A DNA stretch of 64,000 nucleotides from Isoetes taiwanensis (Eukaryota; Streptophyta; Lycopodiopsida; Isoetales; Isoetaceae), in NCBI GenBank assembly GCA_021234155.1, contig JAJEKV010000638.1, positions 62,001 to 126,000 of the forward strand. Reading direction: 5' to 3'. Numbering within the stretch: position 1 is the stretch's first letter; every line of letters begins with the position of its first letter. Under the pieces are notes generated by a model. It was not told where the DNA came from. It worked only from the letters and a program-made list of their open reading frames with translations, and made no database searches. Below are positions 10,425 through 21,185 of the stretch, in pieces. The position numbers and the translations under genes are program-made.

Positions 10425-11886
10425 TGTGGCCTTCCCGACCTATCGATGCCCCCATCATATAAATAAATAAATTCCCCTCCATGGCAACTCAATCACCATG
10501 GAAGGCCCCATTTGACTCAGAGCTACTTGTGATGGGCAGAGTGTGCGGGTGGCGAACGCGGAGGTGTCATTAGTCCGCCTTCTATAGGAAATCCTATATG
10601 GCGGCGTACATATGTTAGCACCTAGCAACCATATACATAAATAATATACCACCTCGAAGGGTGGCCCATCCATCAAAGGCAACATCGACATAATACCCAT
10701 ATAGCATATGAAATGCATCATAAATGAGGGTTCTACCGGGCTCAACGAGGGTCAATTGGCCGGTTAGGGTCTGCGGATATCAACGGGCGAGTCATGACAA
10801 TGGCATTGGCTAGCATAGAACAATGGCTAGGGTAGTCCCTCAACGCCCCTTACATTGCACACTTTGCGGATGAATTGAAACACATGTTATGGCATGCTTG
10901 TAGTCTTGGGAGATGTAATCCCATGGGAATCACCCTATGAGACTACTCCGGTTGCATCTCCCCGGTCCGATGAGGCATGAATGGGACAAGTCCCTTCGAG
11001 GGGAGCACAATGGTTCCATGGGTGGCTAGAGGATGGTGAAGCCCTTTGGTGACACCCATCTATGCGACTTAAAGCCCCCAAAAAGGCTAACACCCAGAGC
11101 CCCCTAGGTGGTCCAGATGGGAGCATTGCTTGTGAGACTCGGGGTGTGGGACCTATCTTTCGACCCGCCGCGGTGACCAGACTATAAGTCTAGCACACTA
11201 AAGGGAACAGCAGCAAGGCTCCACTCCCATATCTCCATTGTGTGGATTATGGGGTGCTCAACCCATAACATAACATCCATAGCGGTGGGCTCTTGTGCCA
11301 GGCTGCATTTATTGGGATTTAATGGTTTCTAGCTAGGGCATCTCTACTTCTCGTAGCCTTTAGGTCTCTACCCCTTGTAATCCCACAAGCACAAGAGGGT
11401 CGGCGGAAGAACTAACATAATTTATAAATTCATTCATAACTTCAAATAGAACATCAATAAGAGATTAATCATCCATCTAAACAATCAAGCTCAATCTCTA
11501 TCTACAATCTCAAGCTAACCAGATCTTTTATCTCTCAGGTTCTCCATCCTCGGCTGGTTGAATAAATTTGCTCCTCCTCCTCAATTGCCTTAAAATCGAT
11601 TTGGGGCAAATTGGGGTGGAAACTCCATTTGGATTAGTGCGGGTTGGCAAGTTCTCTTGGGCCAATCGATTTGGCCCAAGTGGCATTTGCTTAGTTAATT
11701 AATTACTAATTAGTTAATATAATTAGTTATTAATTAACTATCTTGAATATTTAGCTTATTTAATTTAATGGCAAATTAACATAGATAACTTTTGGCTTAT
11801 TCAATAATGGCCATTGTACTATTATATACCCATGGTGATGTGTCATGTATTTTTATGTATAGCATATAAATACTTGGAATATCACA
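10425..11886 (-). mobile_element. LTR of the same chromovirus family, reverse orientation
   Basis: Read on the minus strand, this segment is collinear with the LTR at 1370-2966. It starts TGTGATATTCC at 11886 after a short purine run, passes the CAATCGATTGG-type block near 11675, GGGATTACAAGGGGTAGAG at about 11385, a CACAAGAGCCCACCG block near 11295 and a CCACCCTTCG block near 10660, and ends with GGCCACA at 10425. The length is about 1.46 kb. No primer binding site follows it on the minus strand. Retrotransposon internal-end sequence precedes it, so it is a 3' LTR. The two copies diverge by roughly a third, indicating separate old insertions rather than one element. Confidence 0.72.
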
Positions 11887-12079
11887 TTCTCTCCGTTAAA
11901 AGGATGTTGTTCTCGACATCAAGACTACTCTTGCTCTTGAATAAGCCAATGTACCATTACGTACCCATGGTGATATGTCATGTATTTGTATGTATAGCAT
12001 ATAAATACTTAGAAGCGTCACATTCTCCCCGTTAAATAGGATGTTGTCCCTCGGCATCAAGACTACTCTTGCTCTTGGG
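11803..12079 (-). repeat. 136-bp tandem duplication across the internal/LTR junction
   Basis: Two adjacent copies, 11803-11940 and 11941-12079, share CCCATGGTGAT, the ATAGCATATAAATACTT block, the CACATTCTC..CGTTAAA junction and GACTACTCTTGCTCTTG. Each contains the end of the retrotransposon interior, the purine run and the LTR start. Comparison with the forward LTR shows that 11886 is the junction collinear with the LTR body, so the 12022 junction is the extra one. Confidence 0.75.
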
Positions 12080-13079
12080 CAACACATCACATCTTTGGAA
12101 GCAAGTCTCCCCTCCTTAAAGAGTAGCATTGAGAGTATAAGTTGAGAGAAGTTGTTATTTTCAAAGTGATTAATTTTGAAATGACTTGTAATGTGCAATT
12201 CATAAGTTACGGAGAATTTATGTCATGCGGAATGCGGCATACGTCATGGTGAGGCGAATATGGAAAGGCACGAGGCCAATGGTGTGGGGGCATATATCCT
12301 GATATCTGGATATTTTGAAGGTGGCATAGGTTGCATAACAACCCTTTTAAATACAGAGAGGCGTAGGATTTTGTTTTGGATTGAATTGATTGGCTTGTAC
12401 TCGTATGAAATGAAAGTCACGAGATTAATTTAAGTGGTTGAGTTAAGCTGCGAGGGAAACAAGGTAGATTATGCAAAACAATATACCTTAGTGGTTCAAG
12501 CTATTTTGGACTAAACATGGCCTAAGGAAAATAGCCGATTAAGTGACATGGTAGATCTTTGTAGCTCTATGTAGATCATCATTGGCACTCATCGCCTACT
12601 CACAGGAAGGTATATTGACAAGCATAAATGTTTTACATATAGATATGATGGCGAGAAGTCGATGTCGGCAACTATAGTCGAGATACGCATAGCACCTTTG
12701 AACTAAGCAAAGTTCCTACGGGGGTTGATGACTAAGCGGAACATTAAATATCACATTAATACATAAGTAATCGTGTCAAAGTGTTGAAGGTTTGGAATAG
12801 AGAGTGTGATGTATCACGTAATTTGGATCCATATGAATCTTTGGAATTTAGCGACCTAGGAAGGTATACTTAATAATTCACGAGAATTCGGTTGCCATTT
12901 GGCATATATATTGCCCATTCAACATAGAAGGATCTTGGATATAGAACTCGTAGTTGAAGGAGAAGTGGCTTATGGTTATACTTACCAAGGTAGGAGCTAA
13001 AAGTATAATTATCCATGATAAGAAAAGGATATATCGGTTTAGAAGTGGAAGTTTCTATCAATGGTATTGGTCAATGTAT
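12080..13079. other. probable remnant between the chromovirus and the LINE; no gene identified
   Basis: On the minus strand this should be the interior of the reverse chromovirus, but I could not find an integrase or chromodomain motif. It may instead be the 5' part of the LINE on the plus strand. No frame is convincing. Confidence 0.35.
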
Positions 13080-13159
13080 AGAATGTTGATTCTACTACCC
13101 GCCCAATAGTGATAAAATTTGGACTCTTTGGGATTTGGGGGAGGTGATCATGAAATGGA

Positions 13160-13520
13160 GGACGAGAGGCCCATTGATATCAATAAAGGGAACTTTAAGG
13201 CAAGGACAAAACAAGAAGCAGGCCCAAATCTCGTTATATGGCGAAGTAAACATGCAAATGATACAATCGACAAGACATGAAGAGTGGATAAGACACAAGT
13301 AGATGGGGAGCTTAATGCGATGGGGGAAATGCTAGTCAAAGTATATACGACCACAGGACATGGTAATTTTGTAATAGAATGCGAGAGATGGGAGAACTCG
13401 GGGGGCTTCACAAGCCAAAACATACATGGAAAAAGCATAGTAGATTATGTGATAGTGAATGAAGTAGCAGCACTAGAATAGGGCATTGAACTAATGGAAT
13501 GGGCCCGATAGGAAAGAGGA
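13160..13520 (+). pseudogene. LINE endonuclease domain, C-terminal half, broken
   Basis: This domain nicks target DNA to prime reverse transcription. GNFKAR at 13188-13205 stands where GDFNAR is expected, so two positions of that motif have changed, including its Asp. After a frame change come NAMGEMLVKVYTTTGHGNFV and then HGKSIVDYVIVNE (about 13426-13464), matching the family's G..LL..C...G...NG and SVVDYVL blocks. The downstream SDH box is not clearly present. The catalytic region is therefore inactive. The long minus-strand open frames across this segment are antisense shadows. Confidence 0.7.
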
Positions 13521-15137
13521 AAACCACAAACCAATACGGTAAAAATGTCACAACAAAAAAAGAACAAGCAGGCGGGGAAGGTCGGGAAGAACAATGATGA
13601 TGATACAATACGGGGGCCGGTCAGGAGGCATTCCGTCGAGGGGTTAGAGATGAAATAAACAAACAAGAATGGGAGAACACCAGCCGAAGAAAGAGGAAAC
13701 ATACTTACGACATCTTGATGCGGACAATGAGGGAAAATTGAGTGAGCAAAGGGCAAAGCGGGGATACAAGCTTTCACACCATCTCTGGTATGACAAAAAG
13801 AATGTAAACAGCAGAAAAGAAGGACAAGACTAGCAAGGGGACGATAGAATACGGGGAGAGAACTAAATATCTGAAGATGTTAAAAGCAAAAGCGGAACAC
13901 GAAACTGCTTTTGCAATGCCAAGACCTCGCCAGGAGAATGATAAAGAGGCGACCAAAAGAAATTTTGGACCTGAGATGAAAGTCGGGGAAAAAAAGGCTG
14001 GGCAAGACAAAGGGGCGGGGAGGGATGAGATCATTTAGGAACAATACATAGATAGGTTATATAAGGCAGGGGGTTGCCCCAATAACAATGCCCGACGAGC
14101 AACATGATCCATGCTTTAAGTCTCAAAAAGTGGTGGTGGCCTTACAAGGATGGCCAATAACAAGGATGTTGAAATTTGTGGGGCGCGGATTGTACATCTA
14201 GTAACAAATATCTTTAATTGGATAGTACACACCACGGGCACCAAAGGGTGGAGATACAACATGGTAATGTCATGAGAGCCCCGGATGTGAGCGCTAGGCG
14301 ACCATCAAGCGCACTTGTCTCACTTTCGGCATTAGAATTTTGCACAACATTCCTCTTCAACTCGGGATAGCGCCCTGATAGAATGATGTTGCAATCTTCT
14401 CTACCTCTTGCATAATACTTGCCAATTGATTCTCCATTATGGAAGAAAATCTTTGGGTAGCTCGAATTGAATGAGGGATTACGCTCAAAGCTGTCATGAG
14501 CCTATATATGGGCTAGATACAAGGAAGTGCATGAGAAAATACAAATATAAACTAGAATCAATGTATTAACAAGAATAATATGTATAATGGCCGAAGGGCA
14601 AAGCAAGAATACCACGAATAAGAAGGCTCGAGATCACAGACAAGATCTAGAGCTAGAACAAACAAGGCGAACAAGATACGAGAAGGCGTGGCGGCATTGC
14701 CTTGAGAATGGTTACGCCATCCTCGAATGTCTCCATATATAGTGCCATATTGCATGAACTCAATAGTGGATGGTTGCCACCTAATATAGGTGAGCGTGTG
14801 TCACTTGGGGGCATGAGGGGATGCCACTTAGCATAGGTGCACGAATGGTCCTTGGCGTACATAGAAGATGTTTGGCATAACTCTATGATCATGGCAATAG
14901 TGCACTTGGAAAGAATTGATGGCTTGCAACCAACACCTCGTTGGTTCAAAACCCATCTCAATATATTACTTTTGCCTATGTGTGGCGACCATCTTTGTAT
15001 TATACCGGTATGGTCATCACAAGTAATACCACTACACAAAGGGGGTGACCTCGATGACCGGGAATTCTGAAACGATTATGGTAAACTCCATATTTGCTAA
15101 ATGGTTTGGGAAGGTCTTGGATAGTAAGTTAAAAGAA
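13521..15137 (+). other. LINE linker region, largely unreadable
   Basis: This lies between the endonuclease and reverse transcriptase blocks of the LINE. It is purine-rich on the plus strand up to about 14040, as the coding strand of such elements often is. No conserved motif could be followed. A 77-codon plus-strand frame at 14837-15070 is the cleanest piece, but it was not recognised. Confidence 0.35.
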
Positions 15138-15850
15138 GGGAAAAACTACAAAATACCCTTATGTTTTGACAAATTCCGACATACCCACGAGTTTTCATAA
15201 ATTTTTGTAATGCCCTTGGTCAGCGTATTTAGTATTTTGTATTATTGAAAATTGTTCAAATGCCCTTAAGATGTACCTTAATTACTTAAATGCCCTTAAG
15301 ATTCTCTGAAATTCACCACATACCCTTAAGATGAGAGATAATCTGATTTTTTATCACGATAATCGATTAGGGTTCTTTCAAATATGACCATCAAATCCGA
15401 GAGCCATGATCGAATATTAGATAGTCTTACTATCGGCTTTTGGAGGAGGTGGATTCGCATTAGGTTTTACTTTCAAGAATGCCCTTGAAAAGATGCAAGA
15501 TGAAGGTATTTAGAGATATTCATATCTGTATGGCAGCGTGAGCCAGTTCAAGCACACGAGGTCGAATAAGGTTTTCCATTGGGATTCCATCGAGGTTAGA
15601 ACATCTCAATCTTTCCTCTATTTTCTATTCAAAAAGCGAAAGCTGCGCCGATGTCAAATCCTTGCCCCCCAAAACACATCCATTCGAGAAGGGCTTTATA
15701 TGAAATACGTAAAATACAAGGGCATTTGATGATATACAAAATTCTGTAGAATCAAAATCGTTGACCAAGGGCATTACAAAAATTTATAAAACTTCGAGGG
15801 GTATGTCATGAAATTCGTCAAAACATAAAGGGTATTTTGTAGTTTTTCCC
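15138..15850. mobile_element. TIR element (Mutator-like MITE), nested in the LINE
   Basis: The first 90 bases (GGGAAAAACTACAAAATACC...) return as reverse complement at the right end (15760-15850), with clear matches through AATGCCCTTGGTCA and weaker matching for about 60 bases more. Terminal inverted repeats over 100 bases long are typical of Mutator-like elements. The flanks share an AAGTTAAAA string (just before the left end, just after the right end), compatible with a 9-10 bp target duplication. The left arm holds three spaced copies of CCCTTAAGAT. No transposase frame is present, so it is non-autonomous. The inner 350 bases are unrecognised and may be captured DNA. Confidence 0.75.
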
Positions 15851-15889
15851 CAAAGTTAAAAAAGCTGGTGAGGCAGGACAATTGAGGGA

Positions 15890-16460
15890 CGCGAGGTGGG
15901 GATGGATTTCAGCTAGATCATTCTACCACGGATCACCGTGGCGTTGAGAATATTGGTTGAATAAGCAAAGGCCGGAACGAAGATAATCTGGCTGCTTTGT
16001 AGATTTCAAAAGGCATTTGATACAATGCCTAGAAAACGTCTGAGAGACTAATAGGGCTAAAAGCTCTGGAAGGACTAGTAGAATCCATTGTATATGTACC
16101 CGGAGGGTATCACATAAAGAGCGGCAAGGGGATAATGCTATCGGCGTGATATAGGGTGAAACAAGGTTGTCCCCTCTCGCCTACTCTATTTGGAATATAC
16201 ATAGATGCTCTGAGGAATTCATCAATGAGAAGCAAGGACATCTGGATGCACCAACCACAGGGAACACCAAGGTACCGGTCATGCTATATCTTTGTGACAC
16301 AGGCATCTTGGCCACGAGGAATAGAGGGATGCACAAGATGTTGGCAATCTTTGGAAGAATTACGTGAAAAGGCGGGGCTCCTGTGAACCTTACCAAGACA
16401 AAAATAGTGATCTTTGGGACAAAGACATGGCATAAACCCGTTCACATACGGAACCAAACC
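15890..16460 (+). pseudogene. LINE reverse transcriptase domain, broken
   Basis: Reverse transcriptase blocks appear in order. FQKAFDTMPRKRL begins near 16003, corresponding to the first catalytic Asp block. LYVPGG-type and KQGCPLSPTLFGIYID blocks follow, the latter at 16159-16206. The catalytic YADD position at 16280-16314 reads MLYLCDTGILAT, so the second catalytic Asp pair is damaged. A block like VNLTKTKIVIFGTKTWHKP follows at about 16383-16440, the usual N.KTK...F segment. Frame changes occur between blocks. It belongs with the endonuclease at 13160-13520. Confidence 0.78.
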
Positions 16461-17215
16461 TCGAGGATGAAATAGTCTATAACATTTATTTTGGTTCTTT
16501 ACAAGTCTTAAAAGAAATTTTCTATTTTAGGTGACTTTTTTTTGAACATTACGGCTTGAACATTCTATTATGTACTTCAAACATTCAAAAATTCTATGTT
16601 CACCGCCCTCACGAAGTTTCAAATCAACAATCTATTTTGGCACTTTGTTAACTTTTAAGACAACTTTCGAGCGGACTTCGCGGTTTCAAGCGACAATGAC
16701 AACTTCTATTTGATAAAAAGGTTTGTAATAGGAGTAGGATCATCATTTGGGGTATCAAATCCTATCTTTTAGTACACTAATGGCAAACACGCAACTATCT
16801 GGTCGGGCGTGGGAGCCCAACTTAATAGAAGGGAAAGCGGGAAAAGCATGAAGGAATATTGAGGCCATGGCTGTCGAATTCGGGATAAGGACAAATACAC
16901 GGTAACCGGCATGGTATGCGAGGCAGGAGGAGAGACCAATGGAGATAAGAGCATGGGGGCGAACTATCGGATATTCGTTGAAAAACAACAATCTGAAGAA
17001 CCCGATAAGTTGTCAACCATAGAAATACATGCATTAGCGAGACAACACCTTGTGTCGGGACGGGGATGGTTGGGGATGTGGTGCAATGGACGGGATCTCG
17101 GGATGGAGCTTCGACCATATACTAGAACATGGAAAATGAGGAGACAAGCGGGCGCGGAGGTAGCAGCGACATGTCTAAGGAAGAGGCGGGGCCGAAAACA
17201 TAGTGGCTACTAGAC

Positions 17216-18559
17216 ATGTTCAACCCGCCAAAGGTATGGTATTGCGAGTTCAAGACCTTAGTTAAAGTAGTCTTGAGCAGGGCTTTGTTTGTTTATTTGA
17301 GACACGCTAGATTGCTTACGCGACAAGTAATTATGATAAAAGGTGTGGGCGGCGTGGGATAAATAGTTGGTGTATTTCTACGTGCTTTTACATTCGGTGT
17401 ACCATTGATAAAGACAAGCATTACATGCAAGACCAAGTGGGGGCGTTTAAAAAGAATGCAATTTGATCGGACTACAAAATCCTTTTTCTTTGCCAAAAAT
17501 GTTGTTCCATATTTGTCTTTTCTACGGCTTTGTAGCGTCGTGTAATATCTACCAAATTGTTTTTCCTTGCTATAAAGCAATGTCTCATAATGCAGTATTT
17601 ATTGCAGTTTTATTTAAAAGGCCTATTTTTATGCATATGTAAATGCAGCTCCCATAGAGCATGTACCCTTATGATTCTAAACTTTGGCCAAAAAATGTCT
17701 TCGTTGGTTGTACATCATATCAGAAATACTATGCTCTTTTGCTTAAGTTAATTGTGATGATTTGTAGATAGGTTCATCATGATTTTTTCTCTGTTTGTGT
17801 GTTTAATTTTCTGCATGATGCACAAGACATATTAAGACATAATTTCCACAATAACATTTTTTTTCCATGTCTTGACAATTTGCTTTTAAAGTTAGTTTTA
17901 GAGTCACACATTCCCTTTTCTAATGTCTAGGCCTTTGTTAAACGATGTTTATTACCTTTTCCAATTTTTAGATTAGAAGCATATAGTTGTCTTGGGTTTG
18001 TGATCTCAAATATCAATTTCAATGATGAGATTAATATAAATAAGTTATAAGAGTAGGTTCACATGCAACAATGGTGGGAGATGGGCCTGATTATACACTT
18101 TGTAAATTTGTGATGGTCCGCGATGATGGGCATAAAATGGCATGGCATTTTACATGATGGTGCGATGGTGCATGTGAATCCAGCCTAAGGGATGTAGGCT
18201 GAATGGAGGTGCAAAGTTCCAACAATGCAATGCCCTCAAATGCAATGTCTAGAAGTCGTCCCAACATTATTAGATTCCAAATCATGCCCGGCAACGCTGG
18301 GCACCATAACTAGTAGTCATAGAATAATCATCTACTTACTTAAAAAGTTTTTGCCCTTTCTCTTTCCTCCCGGTGTGCCCTTTCCGGCTCCCAAAACTCA
18401 CGCTTTTTCCGGCCAAAGCAGCTTTTTCGGGCTTCTTTCCCCTTGCCTTGGAATCATCACGGTTATCTGAAATCGGTGGGCTTTTTGAGCGCTCGGTGCT
18501 GATTTCTCGAGAGAGCACCTATCTTTGATGATGGTCATTTGGGTTTTTAATCTGCTGCT
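17216..18559. other. no recognised gene
   Basis: AT-rich DNA. Short open frames occur on both strands without motifs. Near 18560 a TTCTTCTTAGGGTTTGTGG phrase resembles plant 5' leader sequence and precedes a 105-codon plus-strand frame (18574-18891) that I cannot identify. Confidence 0.35.
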
Positions 18560-18573
18560 TCTTCTTAGGGTTT

Positions 18574-18891
18574 GTGGTAGAAAAGGAGAGGATCAGGCGG
18601 GGGAGCTTAGCAACGAAATCGTTGGGGTATTCATTGCGGTCGCTCAATCCTAAGATTCTGGCGATCGTTGTGTTGGAGTATTTTTATTTGAAGGAATCGT
18701 TGGAGCCTGAAGCTTCAGCAATCGTTGGAGTATTCAGGAGTATGCTCTCTGATCCAGCCTTCTCTGCCCCCTATTTTTTTTCTTGCTTACAATCTCTTGC
18801 TCATTCTGTCTTAGGATTGAGGGCATACGAATCGGCGTTCTTGGTGGCTTATTTTATCTTCCGCAGGCGGCTTCAAGTTTTCTTCTCATGA
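18574..18891 (+). CDS. unidentified 105-codon open frame
   Basis: This frame follows a leader-like AGGGTTT phrase. It starts at a valine or leucine-type codon rather than a clear ATG and has no motif I recognise. A GCAATCGTTGGAGTAT-like string is repeated within it (about 18661 and 18718). Support for its being a gene is weak. Confidence 0.15.
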   Translation: MVEKERIRRGSLATKSLGYSLRSLNPKILAIVVLEYFYLKESLEPEASAIVGVFRSMLSDPAFSAPYFFSCLQSLAHSVLGLRAYESAFLVAYFIFRRRLQVFFS

Positions 18892-18971
18892 ATCTCCTTT
18901 TCTTTCTCTGAATCTCCTCCTTGCTTTCGATTTGTTGATATGTCCTTGTCTGCTCAATCTTCCTTATTTTC

Positions 18972-19054
18972 AGGTTCAATCCGGCATTTACAAGGTCTTC
19001 TCAATCCGGCATTTATTTTGGTCTGCTCAATCCGGCATTTACAAGGTCTTCATG
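18972..19054. repeat. 25-bp repeat, three copies
   Basis: CAATCCGGCATTTA recurs at about 18977, 19002 and 19028, twice followed by CAAGGTCTTC. It is a local tandem array with one altered unit. No function can be inferred. Confidence 0.8.
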
Positions 19055-19576
19055 TTTACCACCAGCCCGTGTCTTCCTTCCCTTGGAAGCGGGGGCAAGC
19101 CAAAGTGTTTATTTATGTATCTGAAAACCGGCTTTCTGCGGTACATGTCTTGATTTCCTTCATATTTTGTTTTACTTATATTTTTGTTGCCCCATTCTAT
19201 CTGAGGGTACCCTTGGCCTTCAAAGATCATCACAGAAGCTTCGAGCCTTATTTAATCCTATTTTCAGCATGTTCATTCTTATTTTATGCTCATCTACGGT
19301 TTGATGCATTTATTTTCAATGATGCACCTCTTTTTCAAGAAATAGTATTTTTTTCCTCCTTCTTGACATCATGACTTGCACGAGCTTGAAGCTTGGAAAT
19401 TTCCTCATCTTTGACATCAACATCGACCTTAACTTACGTTCTGAACCCGATTCACTGAACCGTTGTTCCGTATTGTAAAAAGCTTTTGTTGCAATTCCTC
19501 TTGCCTAACCCGGCATGTTCTAAATCTATCTTACCTACATTTCATTATCCAAAATAACTTTTGTAATTTTTCTTAC

Positions 19577-19760
19577 CTTCCTTGGCATCGTACATCATCT
19601 TCTCTTTAGTTCTTTGCCTCATGTGTTTCAAGTTTTGAATCATTTCTTTCACTTCTTTAACTTGGTTCTCTCTTTCTTGAAGCTCACGAATTCGACATCT
19701 TAATTTCATGCCATAGTGTTGGTCGAGCGGCTTTGCAATGTTTTCAAGTCGAGAATGCAA
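19577..19760 (-). CDS. probable internal exon encoding a charged coiled coil
   Basis: On the minus strand an AG acceptor (TATGGTAG) precedes the exon and a strong donor (AAGGAAG then GTAAG) follows it. The 61-residue frame between them is uninterrupted. It includes IRELQERENQVKEVKEMIQN followed by LKHMRQRTKEK, with heptad-like Leu/Ile/Met spacing of a coiled coil. A second charged stretch on the same strand at about 19350-19435 (VDVDVKDEEISKLQAR) could be the next exon. The gene family is not recognised. It could be part of a cytoskeletal or RNA-silencing scaffold, or a gene fragment carried by a transposon. Confidence 0.4.
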
Positions 19761-20264
19761 CTACCATATGCATTGAAGTTTCTTTTCTCATTTCAAAATC
19801 TGACATAATGTTTGGGTTCAATCAAACAATACTTAAATCATGAAAAGCAGTGAAGCAGTTAAAACTTAGGATGCTAAGGCATGTCTAGATTTACCTCAAT
19901 ATTTTTTGTTCGGGGCTCTGGGGCGAGCAGTCTCCATTTTCTATTTCAACATCGGCCATAGGGAATCAGGATGTAGTGAAGTATTTCTGAAATAACTTTA
20001 ACAGTATCTGACATAACAAATAAAAGGAAGGTTAGAACAACATAATACTCCAATATACAAGTTAAATAGCTGTCAAACTCAAAGAGATATATATTCTACA
20101 AACAAAAAGCGCAAAGAAAATCGTATTATAGCGGATCTTGATGACAAATCACATAAGTGAAACAAAGTAATTTGACAACATATAAGTTCTTTGATTTAAA
20201 AAGGACATGGTCATATTGGCTTGCCAACATGGAAAATGAATTGACTTAAAATATCATTTCCATA

Positions 20265-20710
20265 ATGCGGATGGTGGTGGTGAATGTTCCATGGGATTCT
20301 TACCCAAAACTTGTGGCACAATTCTTTAGAGATGGACATGCCTTACCCACGATTTGTGATGGCGATGATTTTGATGCATACTTTCAATATTTAGCGAGAG
20401 GTGGTGGATTGGAAGAAGCGGGTGGAAGAAGCCCATGAGAAAGTGTTGCCTTTGGGGAATGATGGAATGCAAGTGAACATTAAGGCTCGATTTGGGTTTT
20501 GGAGTTTTGGAAGTGGTATGAAATCCTAGGGTTGCTTGGAGTTGAGATACACCCGGAGGTTAAAATTGAGCTAGATATTGAAAATTTTGCTACACAAATG
20601 CATGCTAGCTTTCATAAAGCGTGGCTTTGTGAGAGTCCATAAGTTTGTGGAGGCTATGGAAGCTTCATTGTTTATGGAATACCTTATGCAACATGGGTTG
20701 GATATGTAGT
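20265..20710 (+). pseudogene. unidentified coding remnant upstream of the Helitron
   Basis: A readable plus-strand stretch includes VVVNVPWDSYPKLVAQFF and ICDGDDFDAYFQYLARGGG, and after frame changes ILGLLGVEIHPEVKIELDIE. The residue mix looks coding, but I do not recognise the family. It may be the 5' part of the Helitron cargo or an independent gene fragment. Confidence 0.3.
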
Positions 20711-21185
20711 GTGCGTGAATGCCTTTAAGCATTAAAGTTGCACTTTGTTTTTTACGAATTCAACTTAATTGCGTAACAATTCAACAGCCATAAACATAAA
20801 ATGCTTTAGCATGTGCATATTAGGGTAACAATATGTTTGTGTGCACCATTTTATTTTCCATACATGGCTATATTTCATATATTCTTATGTGCTCTCATGT
20901 TTATAGGGGACGCTTTGCACTTGAACTTTGAGGGAGGAACAAGCTCTTTGGTAACTTGCGCATTTGCCAAGGGGGTGGCAAAATCTTAACCTGCGTCAAA
21001 GGTGAGTCGTAGATGGGTCCCTATCTTAGGTTAACTATCTTAGGTTAATAATTATTGGCTTATAGTTGTTGGCTTTATTGTTGAATACTTAAACGATTTA
21101 GGGTTCCTTGCAATCATCTAAATTGTATAGATTGCAACATATCGAGGATTTGTATGGGAAGGCTTGTCAAAAACACCACTGTTGT

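Larger units (their letters stand above)
13080..17215 (+). mobile_element. LINE (non-LTR retrotransposon), decayed, with a nested TIR element
   Basis: An apurinic-type endonuclease region (13160-13520) is followed by a reverse transcriptase region (15890-16460) in the same orientation, the order found in LINE ORF2. The 15138-15850 segment between them is a later insertion. The reverse transcriptase wording (KQGCPLSPTLFGIYID) is not that of typical angiosperm L1 elements and resembles lineages I recall from mosses, ferns and algae. Both ends are uncertain. The right limit is set at the end of the last open frame (16911-17213), and no poly(A) tail or target duplication was found. Confidence 0.7.

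Noticed and set aside
1370-11886. A single giant foldback or inverted-repeat transposon bounded by the two LTR copies
   Set aside because: Each arm has its own retrotransposon internal-end sequence outside it, so two separate LTR insertions explain the pattern better.
13095-14034. Series of minus-strand open frames of 65-110 codons
   Set aside because: They lie antisense to the LINE endonuclease and linker, whose plus strand shows family motifs. The openness follows from the purine-rich plus strand.
14653-15039. 128-codon minus-strand frame
   Set aside because: No family motif, overlapped by a 77-codon plus-strand frame, and inside the LINE linker.
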